Below are positions 1 to 7,321 of a DNA stretch of 36,854 nucleotides, piece after piece. Below the pieces are notes generated by a model. That model searched no databases, was not told where the DNA came from, and was given only the letters and a program-made list of their open reading frames with translations. The translations under genes and the position numbers were made by a program. The number at the start of each line of letters is the position of its first letter. The first letter of the stretch is position 1. Source of the stretch: a virus; IMG/VR virus record IMGVR_UViG_3300033148_003452, positions 1 to 36,854 of that record. The stretch is one strand, 5' to 3'.

Positions 1-165
1 CTGCCGAATTTCCCTGGCAATATCCCTGGCAGTATCCTGAATCTGATCACGCAAAAAAATCGCCCTCGAACACGTTGGCCCCCAAAGGTCCTCAGTGCGG
101 TGCAGCTCCTTGAGCAAGAACGTAAGTTTAAACATGTTGAATGTTTGATCTTTCTCCGCCGTCAT
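1..165 (-). CDS. Partial unknown protein running off the left edge
   Basis: The frame opens with ATG at 165, behind a GGAAGGAT Shine-Dalgarno about 8 nt upstream, and leaves the window after 55 codons without a stop. It overlaps the end of the tandem-HTH gene by 38 nt in another frame, as closely packed phage genes often do. The visible part is charged and probably helical (FKLTFLLKEL around residues 12-21, and QDTARDIAREIR at the edge). I recognise no family. The last codon (positions 3-1) joins in phase with the open frame at 36854-36627. If the window is a closed circle, the product would be about 130 aa and would end on a TAATG overlap with terS. An internal ATG at 135 is a less likely start because it lacks a comparable Shine-Dalgarno. 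Confidence 0.6.
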   Translation of the reverse strand, partial: MTAEKDQTFNMFKLTFLLKELHRTEDLWGPTCSRAIFLRDQIQDTARDIAREIRQ

Positions 166-553
166 TATTCGTATCCTTCCCATTCTTTACGGTTAATTCC
201 TCGATCAGCTTTTGAAGTGCTTGGGCATCGAATCGCAGCGAACCATCTGGCAGCACCACGTGAGGGAGTTTGCCTTGCCGCGCCAAGCGCGCACTCCTAC
301 CATTGGGATAACAAAAAATGGTGTCCACCTCGCCTGGCGTAAGCAGCCTTTTCGGCTCATTAGCAGTTCTCGCCTGCTCAAGCAGGGCTTGCTCAACTGC
401 CCACCGACTGAACAACCGCCGCCGCCCCACGCGAAGGCAGGGCAGCTTGCCTATGTCGGCCTGCTTTTGCACCCATTCGGCGGGCAGACGGAATGCCATC
501 GCCACACCGTGCGTGTTCAGTAGTTCGTCATTGGATTCACGCTGTGTCGCCAT
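128..553 (-). CDS. Tandem excisionase/MerR-like helix-turn-helix protein
   Basis: The product is 141 aa, starting at ATG 553 behind AAAGGAG about 8 nt upstream; the longer reading to 643 has no such site. Two similar DNA-binding units are visible, roughly residues 10-60 and 69-112. Each has a helix, a turn, then GKLP followed by basic or polar residues and R-x-F (GKLPCLRVGRRRLF and GKLPHVVLPDGSLRFD). This is the layout of the HTH_17/excisionase type of MerR-like winged helix, and the similarity suggests an internal duplication. The C-terminal 25 residues are polar and probably disordered. It lies at the distal end of the early operon after the HNH gene. A role as DNA-binding regulator or as an accessory to DNA processing is inference. 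Confidence 0.7.
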   Translation of the reverse strand: MATQRESNDELLNTHGVAMAFRLPAEWVQKQADIGKLPCLRVGRRRLFSRWAVEQALLEQARTANEPKRLLTPGEVDTIFCYPNGRSARLARQGKLPHVVLPDGSLRFDAQALQKLIEELTVKNGKDTNNDGGERSNIQHV

Positions 554-573
554 GATACATTCTCCTTTATGAT

Positions 574-882
574 TCAACCTTTCCCGTCTCTCCAACGCGC
601 GGCCCTTGCCCCGCCACTGATTGCGTTGTGGCAAATGGCACACAGTGTGATGAGATTCGATGGATCATTGCTGCCCCCATCAGCGAGGGCTGTTCGATGA
701 TGCACGTGTAAGTCCTTGCTACTGCCACACTTAGTACAACGGTAGCCGTCACGGGCGAGGATGTATCGGCGGATGCGTTCCCACCTGCGTGTATATCCGC
801 GACGGCGGGCATTAGGCCTGGTCCGGTCGGTCCTAGATGATGGAGTATAACGTTGGCGATATGTTAGGGGCTTATGTGGCAT
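574..882 (-). CDS. HNH endonuclease
   Basis: This 102-aa protein is a small HNH nuclease of the free-standing phage type. Residues 38-90 carry the domain: C49-x2-C52, then HVHH at 59-62 with the catalytic His, N76 in the SNL segment, and C81-x2-C84-H85, giving the beta-beta-alpha metal fold with two structural CxxC pairs. The N-terminus is very basic (R/K-rich to residue 40), suited to DNA binding. The start ATG at 882 lies inside the end of the VRR-NUC gene (stop at 872), so the two are probably translated together. In many phages an HNH protein sits beside the terminase and assists packaging. If this window is circular, this gene lies about 1 kb upstream of terS, which fits that role; otherwise it could act in DNA processing. 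Confidence 0.85.
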   Translation of the reverse strand: MPHKPLTYRQRYTPSSRTDRTRPNARRRGYTRRWERIRRYILARDGYRCTKCGSSKDLHVHHRTALADGGSNDPSNLITLCAICHNAISGGARAARWRDGKG

Positions 883-1165
883 GTTTATCTCTCAATCTAT
901 CCACAGTAGCCAATGCCTCATCTGTTGATGTGATCACAATCGCTACGCCGCCCGCTGCCTGTATCTGGTCGTGCTCATATTGCTGGCGCTTGGTCGGTTG
1001 GCAGCCAGGCAGCTTGATCTCCATGCCGACGAACCAGCCGTCAACACACAGCAGCAGGTCGGGCACGCCCGCCCTGGTGTAAGCGCCGCCATGCGTCTTG
1101 TACACCCATACGCCACGCTCACGCAGGGCTTTGACAATTTTGTCCACCAAACGCTTTTCCGTCAT
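872..1165 (-). CDS. VRR-NUC domain nuclease
   Basis: The product is 97 aa when started at ATG 1165, which has a GGGAG site 9 nt upstream; the longer frame to 1216 adds only an Arg-rich stretch. The PD-(D/E)xK core is visible: AGVPD at 32-36, a 12-residue spacer, then E49-I-K51, followed by Q61 on the next helix and a C-terminal helix. This is the minimal stand-alone VRR-NUC fold, common in phages and linked by family knowledge to structure-specific cleavage during replication or recombination. The next gene, HNH, overlaps it by 11 nt. Two nucleases of different folds side by side suggest a DNA-processing or packaging-related pair. Confidence 0.85.
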   Translation of the reverse strand: MTEKRLVDKIVKALRERGVWVYKTHGGAYTRAGVPDLLLCVDGWFVGMEIKLPGCQPTKRQQYEHDQIQAAGGVAIVITSTDEALATVDRLRDKHAT

Positions 1166-1231
1166 GTCTGAACTCCCTGACCGGCGGCGCAGCCTTGGGC
1201 CACGCCGCCGGTACATGCAGCGCGAGAGAAA

Positions 1232-1348
1232 CTACCGACCCACGCAGTCCGCTTGTTTGCATTGCGTCGCGGACCTGTCTGCCGGGCAGGCAGGCAAGCC
1301 GCCGTCAATGCTCGGCGGACACAAGTTGTCTCAATCCGTCATAGGCAT
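1232..1348 (-). pseudogene. Possible small Cys-rich ORF with an in-frame TGA
   Basis: A strong Shine-Dalgarno (GGGAGGTG) lies just before ATG 1348, with a second in-frame ATG at 1342. Five codons later comes TGA (1333-1331), after which the same frame stays open for 32 codons to TAG at 1232. The downstream part has four cysteines, C-x10-C-x8-C-x4-C, as in small zinc-binding phage proteins. The 21-bp palindromic repeat at 1274-1294 lies inside the frame and would encode LPACPADR. Other genes here use TGA as a stop, so reassignment is unlikely. It may be a nonsense mutant, a readthrough gene, or chance. Confidence 0.3.
1274..1294. repeat. 21-bp GC-rich palindrome, copy 1
   Basis: The arms CCTGTCTGCC and GGCAGGCAGG are inverted with one central base and one mismatch. 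It belongs to the same family as the copies at 14996-15016 and 36717-36737. Here it lies in the gap between the DNA methyltransferase and VRR-NUC genes, inside a possible broken small ORF. No T-run follows on either strand, so it is unlikely to be a terminator at this site. Confidence 0.75.
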
Positions 1349-1367
1349 CACCTCCCTTTTGTTTCAG

Positions 1368-2138
1368 TCAAACGAAATATTGTTGCACTTTTTCTAGCCT
1401 TCTCACGGCGATATCAACCCAACGTTTCTCGATTTCTACGCCAATGGATTTTCTGCCAATCTGTTTCGCCGCGATCAGAGTTGAGCCGGTTCCCGCGAAT
1501 GGGTCCAACACAAGCTCGCCAGGTCTGGTGTGCAATTCCATAAAGAATCTAGCCAAGGATGTCGGCTTCTCCGTCGGATGCTGCCATTTTTGCGGAATTA
1601 TCTTTCGTATTCCTTGATCCGGCCTGATGATATTTTCCACCCTTCGCGTTCTATCATACCATTTGCATGTGGCGCCGGATTTTTGCGCAACCAAAACGGC
1701 CTCGTAGCTTCTACGATAATGCCACCCCATGCCCATCGGCCCTTTGTCCCACACCACCATCTGTTTGAAGCCCAAAACTTCGTCCAACCACAAAGACCAT
1801 CGCGCGAATTGAGGATCGGGGCCGCCGCCGCCACAACAACAACAACAACAGCCGCCGGGTGCAAGCAACCTGGCATATTCGGAAGCAGTCCAACGGAACA
1901 ATTCATTCGCAGTCTCAAAATCATCGTTCGCGATGGGGCGAGTCTCAGGTTCGTCCGTGGTAAGTCCAAGAGCATTTTCCCGTTGTGAAATTAAATCGCC
2001 ATTATTATTATTATGCCCATACGGCGGATCGGTGAAAACCATGTCGATTGATTCTGATCCCAGCATAGGCAGTACGTCCCGACAGTCCGCGTGATAAATA
2101 ACAACCTGTCCGTCGTCGTAGTAAGGTTCAATCGTCAT
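1368..2138 (-). CDS. DNA adenine/N4-cytosine methyltransferase (beta-class order)
   Basis: Started at ATG 2138 (GAGG upstream, 4 bp after the previous stop), the product is 256 aa. The longer frame to 2447 overlaps the Zn-ribbon gene and is rejected. The catalytic DPPY is at residues 37-40 and the SAM-binding DPFAGTGST at 212-220. Motif IV before motif I is the beta-class order, which methylates the amino group of adenine or N4 of cytosine. Two odd homopolymers stand out: N4 after DPPYGH, encoded by an AAT run, and six cysteines at 97-102 followed by GGGG, encoded by a TGT run. From memory, very similar runs occur in related phage methylases, so they are probably a family trait. It likely protects phage DNA together with the cytosine enzyme next door; no cognate restriction enzyme is seen. 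Confidence 0.9.
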   Translation of the reverse strand: MTIEPYYDDGQVVIYHADCRDVLPMLGSESIDMVFTDPPYGHNNNNGDLISQRENALGLTTDEPETRPIANDDFETANELFRWTASEYARLLAPGGCCCCCCGGGGPDPQFARWSLWLDEVLGFKQMVVWDKGPMGMGWHYRRSYEAVLVAQKSGATCKWYDRTRRVENIIRPDQGIRKIIPQKWQHPTEKPTSLARFFMELHTRPGELVLDPFAGTGSTLIAAKQIGRKSIGVEIEKRWVDIAVRRLEKVQQYFV

Positions 2139-2142
2139 GGAC

Positions 2143-2406
2143 TTAACCCTCTTCAAGGCAACGTATGGCATTTTCCTGCCACGGCCCAGCCTCTTCGCCC
2201 GATTTCGGCATCGGACCGCTAAAATGCCCTGGCGGTTGATGGTCACAACGTGAGCACAAGACCTTTTGCGGTTTTTTGGCCAATTCCTCCAGCAACTCAC
2301 CGCCGATGCGGATTGGCTCTCCGCATTCGCTGCAATACCAGCGGTATAGCGACGAGCCGCGCAGTTTTGTGCCAGGCTTACCGTAACGTAAAAATCGATC
2401 GCCCAT
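2143..2406 (-). CDS. Small zinc-ribbon protein
   Basis: This 87-aa protein has two CxxC knuckles, C25-SE-C28 and C51-SR-C54, separated by about 22 residues, which is the spacing of a zinc ribbon. The N-terminus is basic and the tail is Gly/Pro/Glu-rich. It sits between the cytosine and amino methyltransferases, 4 bp before the latter, so the three are probably one translational unit. It could be a DNA-binding accessory to either enzyme or an independent small regulator; nothing in the sequence decides. Confidence 0.65.
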   Translation of the reverse strand: MGDRFLRYGKPGTKLRGSSLYRWYCSECGEPIRIGGELLEELAKKPQKVLCSRCDHQPPGHFSGPMPKSGEEAGPWQENAIRCLEEG

Positions 2407-2424
2407 ATTGCCCCTTTTGATATT

Positions 2425-3198
2425 TCATACTGGTCTTCCAGCATCATAAGCCTCGATGATCCGCCTGCCTATCCACTCGGCCACAGGCGTGGTCACCCCA
2501 TTTCCCGTCAATCGTTGACGAGCCGATTCAGGTATTCCACTAGTCCATCCGCCAGGCCATCCTTGAAGAGACTCCCGCTCAGCGGATGAGAGAACACGTA
2601 TTCCCCGTTGGGGGCCTTCATACACGTAATCCTGATCCGCATCCAGCCTTGCTGGTCTCGCACTAAGACATGCAAGGGCTTCTTGCGTCTGGACGCCCGC
2701 CGCGCTATGCCTTTCCATGCTCTCGGCGATATTGCACGCATGGACGAACCGATCAAGGGTCTGCTGCTGATCGAATCCTGCCACGAATTCACGACGCCGG
2801 CTTTGACCCGTAAATGCTGCGGAGTTGATCTCGATAACAACGCAATGGTATCCGAGCACTTCCAGCGCCGCCGTGAAGTCCACAACGTCAGGTGCAGGAA
2901 CATTCTCGCGGAGAACCCACCGGGGTTGGCATCTCGCCACCATCGCCAGAAAATATCCCGACATGTCGGGCTGGCTTGTACCATGAATGTTTCCAGCCAG
3001 GCTTCGTATTGGGCAAGGGTCTCCACCCACAACTCCCAGGCAGGATCGGATTTCGTTCTTCGGTACATCAGACCAGTGCCGTTCGAGGATCGCGAAGCAA
3101 CGTTTGTCATTCTCCACCTGGAATACGCATTTCATTCCTGCCCGCTCAAGGCCGAGGTCCAATCCGCCCGCGCCGGAAAACAGGCTACCAAAAATCAC
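2425..3198 (-). CDS. DNA cytosine-5 methyltransferase
   Basis: The 257-aa protein has the C5-methyltransferase motifs in order: FSGAGG at 7-12 (motif I, SAM), GGDPCP at 58-63 with catalytic Cys62 (motif IV), ENV at 98-100 (motif VI), QSRRR at 132-136 (motif VIII) and GNGVT near the C-terminus (motif X). It is shorter than typical bacterial enzymes (300-400 aa) and has a short target-recognition stretch, as in many phage stand-alone enzymes. The start is GTG at 3198 with GAGGGGGG upstream. It is likely an anti-restriction or self-marking enzyme. The target sequence cannot be read from the motifs. Confidence 0.92.
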   Translation of the reverse strand: MIFGSLFSGAGGLDLGLERAGMKCVFQVENDKRCFAILERHWSDVPKNEIRSCLGVVGGDPCPIRSLAGNIHGTSQPDMSGYFLAMVARCQPRWVLRENVPAPDVVDFTAALEVLGYHCVVIEINSAAFTGQSRRREFVAGFDQQQTLDRFVHACNIAESMERHSAAGVQTQEALACLSARPARLDADQDYVYEGPQRGIRVLSSAERESLQGWPGGWTSGIPESARQRLTGNGVTTPVAEWIGRRIIEAYDAGRPV

Positions 3199-3213
3199 TT
3201 CTATTTGCCCCCC

Positions 3214-3567
3214 TCATCGCGCGTTCCTCGCATGTCGCCTCTGATGTTCCACCCACTGCCTTACAGTCCCCACCTTCACCGTCCAGCGCGCCGCCGTCTC
3301 GCCTTCCAATCGCTGCCGCTTGTAATCGTGATACCAGGCGTTAGCGGGTACCTTTCCGCAACACGCTGCAAGGATCGAGTGCGCCAGCACCGCCGGGCCG
3401 GAACCGCCATAGTCATAAAAGAATCCCGTCGGCGAAATTCGCAGCGCCGCGTCCGTTGGGGGCAGTGGCTCCATCGACGCCTCCTGATCGCCGCCTCGCA
3501 CGATCCAGGCGTTCACTGCCCCATTGATTCGTTCGACCATGATGATGTCGTTGTCGTCCAAATTCAT
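3214..3567 (-). CDS. DUF6166-like phage protein
   Basis: The product is 117 aa, starting at ATG 3567 behind AAGGAG. The core YGGSGPAVLAHSIL at residues 53-66, followed by a D-Y-K segment near 81, matches what I recall of DUF6166, a small family of phage and plasmid proteins of unknown function whose signature is a GYGGSGPAQLALAIL-like helix. The final 20 residues are basic. It ends 15 bp before the cytosine methyltransferase start. The family name is from memory of the motif and was not searched. Confidence 0.6.
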   Translation of the reverse strand: MNLDDNDIIMVERINGAVNAWIVRGGDQEASMEPLPPTDAALRISPTGFFYDYGGSGPAVLAHSILAACCGKVPANAWYHDYKRQRLEGETAARWTVKVGTVRQWVEHQRRHARNAR

Positions 3568-3611
3568 TGCTCTGCTCCTTACGCAAGCAACTCACCTTGA
3601 CCTTGCATGAT

Positions 3612-3833
3612 TTACCGCGTGTCCGCGGCGATGGAGGTATTCGGATCTCGCGCCACCACCTGCCATCGGTCGGACAGCATGTCGAAATGCTCAAGCAGGT
3701 CGTCAACGCTGATCGACCAGTCCCATTCGCGTGCCGTTCGGACGCATTTCTCCATCTCTTCACGCAAATCCCCCCAGAACTGCGGCGGCCACGACTGGCC
3801 CACAAACGGTTTTGTTTTAAGTTTTGTGGCCAT
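3612..3833 (-). CDS. Small unknown early protein
   Basis: The 73-aa product starts at ATG 3833 behind GGGAG. It has a basic N-terminus, then an acidic Trp-rich stretch (W at about 15, 20, 38, 40 and 57). No family recognised. It sits in a run of small early-operon genes between the 195-aa unknown and the DUF6166-like gene. Confidence 0.55.
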   Translation of the reverse strand: MATKLKTKPFVGQSWPPQFWGDLREEMEKCVRTAREWDWSISVDDLLEHFDMLSDRWQVVARDPNTSIAADTR

Positions 3834-3844
3834 TTTGCTTCTCC

Positions 3845-4432
3845 CTATGCGTAGAACATCGGCGGATCGATTCGATTCGGAATCTCCACTAAATCCTCGG
3901 TGTCTTCTAATTGGGCGATTGCGCCTGAGACTTCGGCTTTGATTTCGCGCAGCTTGGCAAGCCGACTATTGCGCCAGGTGCGCCACGCCACTTTGAGCAG
4001 ATACGGCATCTCGTCCAGTTCTTTACCCCAGCGGGCGAGCAGGAACAGCCTCTCATAGTAGCCGTCGCGCATGACGCCAACCAAGACGGGATCGTCGACC
4101 GTGCCGCGAGTACGATCCCAAATCTCGATGCGCTCAAACCACTGCTTCTCATTGCATAGGGCAACGATTTGTAACACGCGCAAGGGGATGGGCCCGGCGT
4201 CGTATTCGTTGACGGCAATCCGTTCGGGGCAAAGCACGCGAAAGACGAATTGCTCCTCGCGCGTCATTTCCTGATAGGGAATTCGTGTGGATTTGCCTCC
4301 GTCGTCGCGTTTCAATAATTTCCTTTGGCCGTTCAAATCCAAGGTCTCGATCAAATCGACGACCTCCTCGGCCACTTCCGGCTGAACGTTCTCCGCCTGG
4401 CATTCCGTGATTTCGTAGGTTTCGATCTGCAT
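3845..4432 (-). CDS. Unknown early-operon protein, 195 aa
   Basis: The start ATG at 4432 follows AAAGGAG. The protein is acidic at its N-terminus. It has a central part rich in aromatic and hydrophobic residues (around FVFRVLCPERIAV and PLRVLQIVALC) and an Arg/Lys-rich helical segment near 150-165, possibly a coiled coil. There are no metal-binding cysteine clusters, membrane segments or nucleotide-binding motifs. No function is assigned. Confidence 0.65.
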   Translation of the reverse strand: MQIETYEITECQAENVQPEVAEEVVDLIETLDLNGQRKLLKRDDGGKSTRIPYQEMTREEQFVFRVLCPERIAVNEYDAGPIPLRVLQIVALCNEKQWFERIEIWDRTRGTVDDPVLVGVMRDGYYERLFLLARWGKELDEMPYLLKVAWRTWRNSRLAKLREIKAEVSGAIAQLEDTEDLVEIPNRIDPPMFYA

Positions 4433-4455
4433 GGTTCTGCTCCTTTCGTTATGGT

Positions 4456-4851
4456 TTACGTTCCGATTCCCAACATAGAAAAGTCGCCTTCTTCAAAAAG
4501 TTTTTTTCTGTGAATGATCATGGGCTGCACGTTCGACTTGTCGTCGATGTCATAATGGATTTCGAGATATTCCCATCCTTTCTTCAGCGGCACGACAGCG
4601 TTCCCAATCCGCATGTTTATTTGGTTTGGACTGACGGCGAAATGAAACGTTATTTCGCAGGCGTCGTCATGGCGCCTGACGGTCGACACGCCGAGAAACA
4701 AACACTCGCCGACGGCGCAACCCTTGAAGGGCGCGTCGTTGACTTTATTGACCAGCGCGACATAAGCCTTGTGATTGATCCGCGCGTTTGGGATGCGGCG
4801 CTTTATAGAAAATTTGTAAATCCCTAACAACTGCGGCTTTTCGGCAATCAT
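4456..4851 (-). CDS. Unknown beta-rich protein, 131 aa
   Basis: The ATG at 4851 is preceded by GGGAGGG. The sequence alternates short beta-like segments, notably CAVGECLFLGVS, EITFHFAVSPNQINM and KKGWEYLEIHYD. I have a weak impression of similar segments in uncharacterised proteins from planctomycete genomes and phages, but cannot check it. It lies between the membrane-linked Ig-like gene and the 195-aa unknown. Confidence 0.6.
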   Translation of the reverse strand: MIAEKPQLLGIYKFSIKRRIPNARINHKAYVALVNKVNDAPFKGCAVGECLFLGVSTVRRHDDACEITFHFAVSPNQINMRIGNAVVPLKKGWEYLEIHYDIDDKSNVQPMIIHRKKLFEEGDFSMLGIGT

Positions 4852-4867
4852 TTTTTTGCCCTCCCAC

Positions 4868-5380
4868 TCATTGCGTCGGCTTGACTACCGCTTCGGTCCC
4901 ATCGTCGAAAATCTTCACGATGTAAAGTTGTACTGTTTCGCCTTCTTTCAAAATGATCGGGTCGCGCTCCGATCCGTCCGGGTTGAATGCCGCGATGCGG
5001 ATCGCGACCCATTTCCGCAGGCTGTTCAAGAGCTTCGACGTGTACCGCGCCGTCTTCGTCTCGCCGCCCTCCACGTAGCTTGCCTCGAACGTGACGGTCG
5101 TGTCTTCCAGCACGTCGGTCGGCGCGTGATACACGCCATCGTCGTCGATAGTGCCCGGCCCGTCGACGATCCGCCAGGTCAACTCCGCGCCGCCGGGCAG
5201 GACTTTCGCCAAGGGCAGTTCGGCCCCTGCGGCTATAATCTGCGGCGGTCCGGGAACGCGCCGCCTGGCGCAGGATTCAATTCCACAAAGCGCGATCGTC
5301 GCCGCTGTCACGCACGCCGTGCAGATGGCGTAGCGCCTCCAGCGCGCCTTCGATTTTCGCAAGTTCTCTCGCGTGTTCAT
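4868..5380 (-). CDS. Membrane-anchored or exported Ig-like protein
   Basis: The product is 170 aa with a basic N-terminus (K/R to residue 16), a hydrophobic segment at about 17-34, two cysteines (32 and 37), then a soluble region. Residues 45-115 resemble a bacterial Ig-like strand pattern (ELTWRIVDGPGTI, DGVYHAP). The lipobox is not canonical, so a signal anchor is as likely as a lipoprotein. The start ATG at 5380 has GGAGG 9 nt upstream and lies inside the preceding coiled-coil gene in a different frame, with about 100 nt of overlap. This nesting of a TM coiled-coil gene with a second exported protein recalls Rz/Rz1 spanins, but the position inside the replication operon is unusual. Confidence 0.6.
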   Translation of the reverse strand: MNTRENLRKSKARWRRYAICTACVTAATIALCGIESCARRRVPGPPQIIAAGAELPLAKVLPGGAELTWRIVDGPGTIDDDGVYHAPTDVLEDTTVTFEASYVEGGETKTARYTSKLLNSLRKWVAIRIAAFNPDGSERDPIILKEGETVQLYIVKIFDDGTEAVVKPTQ

Positions 5381-5537
5381 GGATTTGGACCTCCAGTTGA
5401 GTAGTTCGCAATTCTAATTCCTCATACTGTTTTCGCAGGTCATCAAACAAATCCCCCATGTGCTTCAGTTCGCTCCACGCCGCTCTCACTCCCGTGAAGG
5501 CGATTGCAATAGCCACGATAGCTAGAAACGTCAACAT
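5277..5537 (-). CDS. Single-TM coiled-coil membrane protein
   Basis: The 86-aa product starts at ATG 5537, overlapping the TGA of the UvrD-like helicase. Residues 2-20 form one hydrophobic segment (TFLAIVAIAIAFTG). Residues 22-70 have a charged heptad-like pattern (DLFDDLRKQYEELELRTTQL and beyond) typical of a coiled coil. The layout matches an inner-membrane spanin subunit or a small membrane tether. Because it sits between helicase and modification genes, a role in attaching replication to the membrane or in superinfection exclusion is also possible. All roles are inference. Confidence 0.6.
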   Translation of the reverse strand: MLTFLAIVAIAIAFTGVRAAWSELKHMGDLFDDLRKQYEELELRTTQLEVQIHEHARELAKIEGALEALRHLHGVRDSGDDRALWN

Positions 5538-7138
5538 GTCATGCTCTCCGACAATGGCGCGGCCATGCTTGGCCGCCCGAATCTGCTCCGCACGCCGCAT
5601 ATCGTGACCGATTTGCGCGCTCGCGTGATGGCGACGTAGAATAGCCGCGCCACCGCGTCGCGGTCCCTGCCCGGGCGCATCCACTGACGGAAACCTGCGG
5701 GCGACAAATCGGGGAAGATGAATACGTGGTCGGCCTCGACCCCTTTGGAGCTGTGGATCGTTCCGACATATAACTTCGGCTCGTCCTTCACGTCGCGCAA
5801 GCCGTGCATGCAGTTCACCAGCAGCGTGGTCAACTCCGACAGCGCCTCCGGCTTGAACCATTTGTTTAAGTCCTCGAAGCTAACGGGCGAATCCTCGTTC
5901 ACGACCGCCCGCAACTCGATGCTCTTCTTCGCGCCGCGCAGGAACGGATTCAATTCTCCCCGCGTGTCCATGACCGTGGCCCAGTCACGCACGTCGCGGA
6001 AGCTCCAATCCCGCGCGTCGTCGCCGTGCGTGTGCAGGTCGGGCCTCAGCAACGCCAGCGCCCGTTTGCGCATCGTCACGCCCCGCCCGCTCAGCGGGTT
6101 CCAATCACCGCGCGTCACGCGGCGCGGATTGCCGAACGGCAGACCTTGCGCCCGCAACATCGCCAGCGTCGGCTCCAGCTGGTAAGAACACGAAGCGCAC
6201 ACCATCACGCTGTCTCCGGCGTCGAGATGCTCAATGATCTGCGGCAGCAACCCTTCCGGGTGGCGCGAGTCGCATTCGGATGCCCGCACCTGGCCGCCCT
6301 CGCAGCGAGGGGTGAATTGTAACTCGACGTAGCCGCTCAGCCATTGCCGCATCCAGCGCAGCGCGTAATCGCGCACGGTGACGGGCAATCGGTGGGATTT
6401 GCCGAGAACTTTCACGCGATCTTTGGCCAGGTCCGCCGGTGTCAAGCCATCCGGGTCAGCCCCCCGCCACGTGTAGATCGCCTGCCACGGATCGCCCGCG
6501 AGGATCACCGCCTCGGCGCTTCTAGCCCAGCGGTCCAGCAGATGATGCTCCAAAGCGCTGTAGTCCTGCGCCTCGTCCGCTATGAGCACTGCCGGTTCGC
6601 CGGGCGCTTTCTCCACATCACGCGCGGCCAGGTCGATCAGGTCCGTAAAGTCCAGGTAGCCCATATCGCGCTTCCACGCCTCCCACCGTTCGGCGAACGC
6701 CGTCACCTGTGGGCGCCACGCCTCGCGCGGCGTCATTCTGGCCCGGCATAGCTGATAGGCCGTGTAATCGGCGTCGTCCTGCGTTCCCTCGCTGCTCGGC
6801 TCCCAATCCGGTTCGTCGATCTTGGCGCTCACGCTCGACACCGAGGACAACTGCGACCTTGTAGCCTCATTGAACTCGGCGATTTTGCTTTCGGCGATGA
6901 CCGGTCGATCAAGGGCATGATAAGCGTGACTATGAAGCGTGCCGACACGCCAGGGCGGGATCGGCAGATTGCGTGCCGCCAACTCCTGCGCCGCTGTCCT
7001 GGTCAGGCTGCACAACAGCACGTCGGGCATGTTCCGGTCCACGACGAGGCTCTCCACCTGGCGGGCCAGGGTGGTCGTCTTGCCCGTACCTGGTGGTCCC
7101 CATATTACATATTTACCAAACAGTTGCCTTGATGTCAT
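5531..7138 (-). CDS. UvrD/Rep-like superfamily 1 DNA helicase
   Basis: This is a 535-aa ATP-dependent helicase. Walker A GPPGTGKT is at 14-21, motif II DEAQ at 188-191, motif III AGDPWQAIYTWRGA at 214-227, a GTIHSSKGVEAD segment (motif V region) in the C-terminal third, and FYVAITRARK (motif VI) near the end. It is shorter than UvrD (about 720 aa), lacking much of the 1B/2B insertions, and is closer to UvrD-like phage helicases. It follows the primase gene after a 183-bp AT-rich gap and overlaps the next small membrane gene. It probably unwinds DNA in phage replication or recombination. The ATG at 7138 has only a weak AGAG site, so this start is less certain. Confidence 0.92.
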   Translation of the reverse strand: MTSRQLFGKYVIWGPPGTGKTTTLARQVESLVVDRNMPDVLLCSLTRTAAQELAARNLPIPPWRVGTLHSHAYHALDRPVIAESKIAEFNEATRSQLSSVSSVSAKIDEPDWEPSSEGTQDDADYTAYQLCRARMTPREAWRPQVTAFAERWEAWKRDMGYLDFTDLIDLAARDVEKAPGEPAVLIADEAQDYSALEHHLLDRWARSAEAVILAGDPWQAIYTWRGADPDGLTPADLAKDRVKVLGKSHRLPVTVRDYALRWMRQWLSGYVELQFTPRCEGGQVRASECDSRHPEGLLPQIIEHLDAGDSVMVCASCSYQLEPTLAMLRAQGLPFGNPRRVTRGDWNPLSGRGVTMRKRALALLRPDLHTHGDDARDWSFRDVRDWATVMDTRGELNPFLRGAKKSIELRAVVNEDSPVSFEDLNKWFKPEALSELTTLLVNCMHGLRDVKDEPKLYVGTIHSSKGVEADHVFIFPDLSPAGFRQWMRPGRDRDAVARLFYVAITRARKSVTICGVRSRFGRPSMAAPLSESMTC

Positions 7139-7197
7139 TTTCTGCTCTTTTTTATGGACTTTCCTACACCGCGATTTTTGCGCTTCCTAAAACATTT

Positions 7198-7207
7198 GAC
7201 TTAAGTC
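7198..7207. other. AT-rich intercistronic gap with a 10-bp palindrome
   Basis: The gap 7139-7321 is visibly AT-rich compared with its neighbours and holds the perfect palindrome GACTTAAGTC. It separates the primase and helicase genes, which are otherwise part of a tightly packed operon. It could hold an internal promoter, a replication-initiation region or a regulator site. I found no convincing -35/-10 pair on the minus strand. Confidence 0.3.
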
Positions 7208-7321
7208 CTTTGTTCACGTTCCTAGTTAAAACTGCCTAACACAAATAAAAGTACATTTAACTTCGTTTCGTATATGCACTTATGAAAAAATGTTTTATTG
7301 TTTTACGTTTTATCCTGATTT

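Noticed and set aside
1829-1850. Triplet microsatellite in the amino methyltransferase as a phase-variation switch
   Set aside because: Changes in triplet number keep the frame, and I recall the same Cys and Gly run in related phage methylases, so it looks like a conserved family feature.
2608-3600. Plus-strand open frame of 330 codons
   Set aside because: It spans the antisense of the cytosine methyltransferase and the DUF6166-like gene and shows no motif or ribosome site.
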